NCBI RefSeq assembly: GCF_000153325.1
Contig: NZ_CH724142.1
Coordinates: forward strand, 723,189-787,188
Length of the DNA: 64,000 bases
Source: Photobacterium sp. SKA34
Lineage (GTDB): Bacteria > Pseudomonadota > Gammaproteobacteria > Enterobacterales > Vibrionaceae
Direction of reading: 5' to 3'
The notes under the pieces are model-generated. The model saw only the letters and a program-made list of their open reading frames with translations. It searched no databases and was not told the origin of the DNA. Each line of letters starts with the position of its first letter. Positions within the stretch are counted from its first letter, which is position 1. Both the position numbers and the translations under genes were made by a program. Shown one piece after another: positions 63,518-64,000 of the stretch.

Positions 63518-64000
63518 ATGATCACTTCATCTTTATCAAATCATATTCTTACGCTCACTATTGACCGCCCTACCGCGAAAAATGCACTTAACCTTGATAT
63601 GTACCAAGAGCTTGCTCAAGAGTTAGAGCGTGCAAAAAATGATGATATATACGTCGTTATCATTACCGGTAATTCGGATATTTTTTGCAGTGGTAATGAT
63701 ATTGAAGATTTTATTCAATTGGCACAAGCAGATAAGGATCAAGCACAAATAAACCGAGAGATTATTGAACGCTTTATGCTCGCAATGATTGACTGTCCTG
63801 TGCCTATTATTGCCGCCGTGTCTGGTGCAGCCATTGGAATAGGTATGACACTGCTACAACACTGTGATTTTATTTATGCCACCCCTAATTCAATCTTCAC
63901 TCTCCCCTTTGTAAAACTCGGATTATGTCCTGAATTTGGTTCAAGTTTATTATTACCGCAATTGGTCGGCGAACGAAAAGCTAAAGCAATGTTACTGCTT
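63518..64000 (+). CDS. enoyl-CoA hydratase/isomerase family protein, 3' end beyond window
   Basis: Crotonase-fold enzyme; 161 residues are visible before the window ends. ATG 63518 gives MITSSLSNHILTLTIDRPTAKNALNLDMY, with the family's RPxxxNAL motif at about residues 17-23. The oxyanion-hole segments are FCSGNDIEDF (about residues 55-64) and AAVSGAAIGIGMTLLQHCD (about residues 98-116). The PEFGSSLLLPQLVG segment at about 140-153 fits hydratases or isomerases of fatty-acid breakdown. The exact substrate cannot be told. Confidence 0.9.
   Translation, partial: MITSSLSNHILTLTIDRPTAKNALNLDMYQELAQELERAKNDDIYVVIITGNSDIFCSGNDIEDFIQLAQADKDQAQINREIIERFMLAMIDCPVPIIAAVSGAAIGIGMTLLQHCDFIYATPNSIFTLPFVKLGLCPEFGSSLLLPQLVGERKAKAMLLL

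Overview
The window reads as chromosomal DNA of a marine gammaproteobacterium of the Vibrionaceae, most likely Photobacterium. This is an inference from the low G+C feel, the close match of many proteins to their E. coli/Vibrio counterparts (ThrS, YqfB, YniA, HtpX, BioABCDF, Mlc, QueE, AsnS) and the presence of families I associate with Vibrionaceae (DUF3080, DUF5062, DUF6404). No species call is possible from sequence alone. Most of the window is ordinary core genome, with one accessory stretch around 33.2-37.5 kb.

Layout. 1-4.8 kb: thrS (3' end cut by the window edge) with a leader that looks like an attenuator, yqfB, yniA, a small CPXCG zinc protein and riboflavin synthase. 5-8.3 kb: a four-gene glycan module (membrane-anchored protein, polyprenyl-phosphate glycosyltransferase, GtrA-like protein, PIG-V-like GT-C enzyme) lying between riboflavin synthase and norM, which are neighbours in E. 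coli. 8.5-11.4 kb: norM, a DUF3080 lipoprotein and DUF5062. 11.7-12 kb: three identical tRNA-Val(GAC) genes in a 123-bp tandem array. 12.2-13.3 kb: TPP riboswitch and thiD; the switch can be read as a translational on/off device. 13.4-24.7 kb (minus strand): an RND efflux pair and the yfhM-pbpC pair (alpha-2-macroglobulin and penicillin-binding protein 1C). 25-33 kb: membrane proteins of unknown role, a small MscS channel, a secreted C69 dipeptidase, a di-heme peroxidase with a coupled exported partner, a Cys-rich small protein and a nitroreductase.

The accessory stretch holds a DUF1919 glycan gene flanked by two copies of a short triple inverted repeat, a frameshifted small membrane-protein gene, and a complete IS66 element (2392 bp) with perfect 8-bp target duplications. 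It ends at tRNA-Ser(TGA). Just beyond lies a two-gene unit of an Ap4A phosphorylase-like enzyme and a paralogue of the Cys-rich protein at 31.95 kb.

39-64 kb: small exported/membrane proteins, an MFS carrier, htpX, the divergent biotin locus bioA/bioBFCD with a readable bidirectional promoter and BirA operator, a LON-domain protein, an ECF sigma factor with its ChrR anti-sigma factor, the L-lactate locus lldP-lutABC, a LysR regulator, mlc, queE and asnS. Then come a decayed EAL phosphodiesterase gene, an intact GGDEF diguanylate cyclase and the start of an enoyl-CoA hydratase gene cut by the window end.

No CRISPR array, prophage or rRNA operon was seen. The most rewarding loci for a second look are the TPP switch, the bio control region, the paired Cys-rich proteins, the triple inverted repeats and the crossed inverted repeats around the norM promoter.
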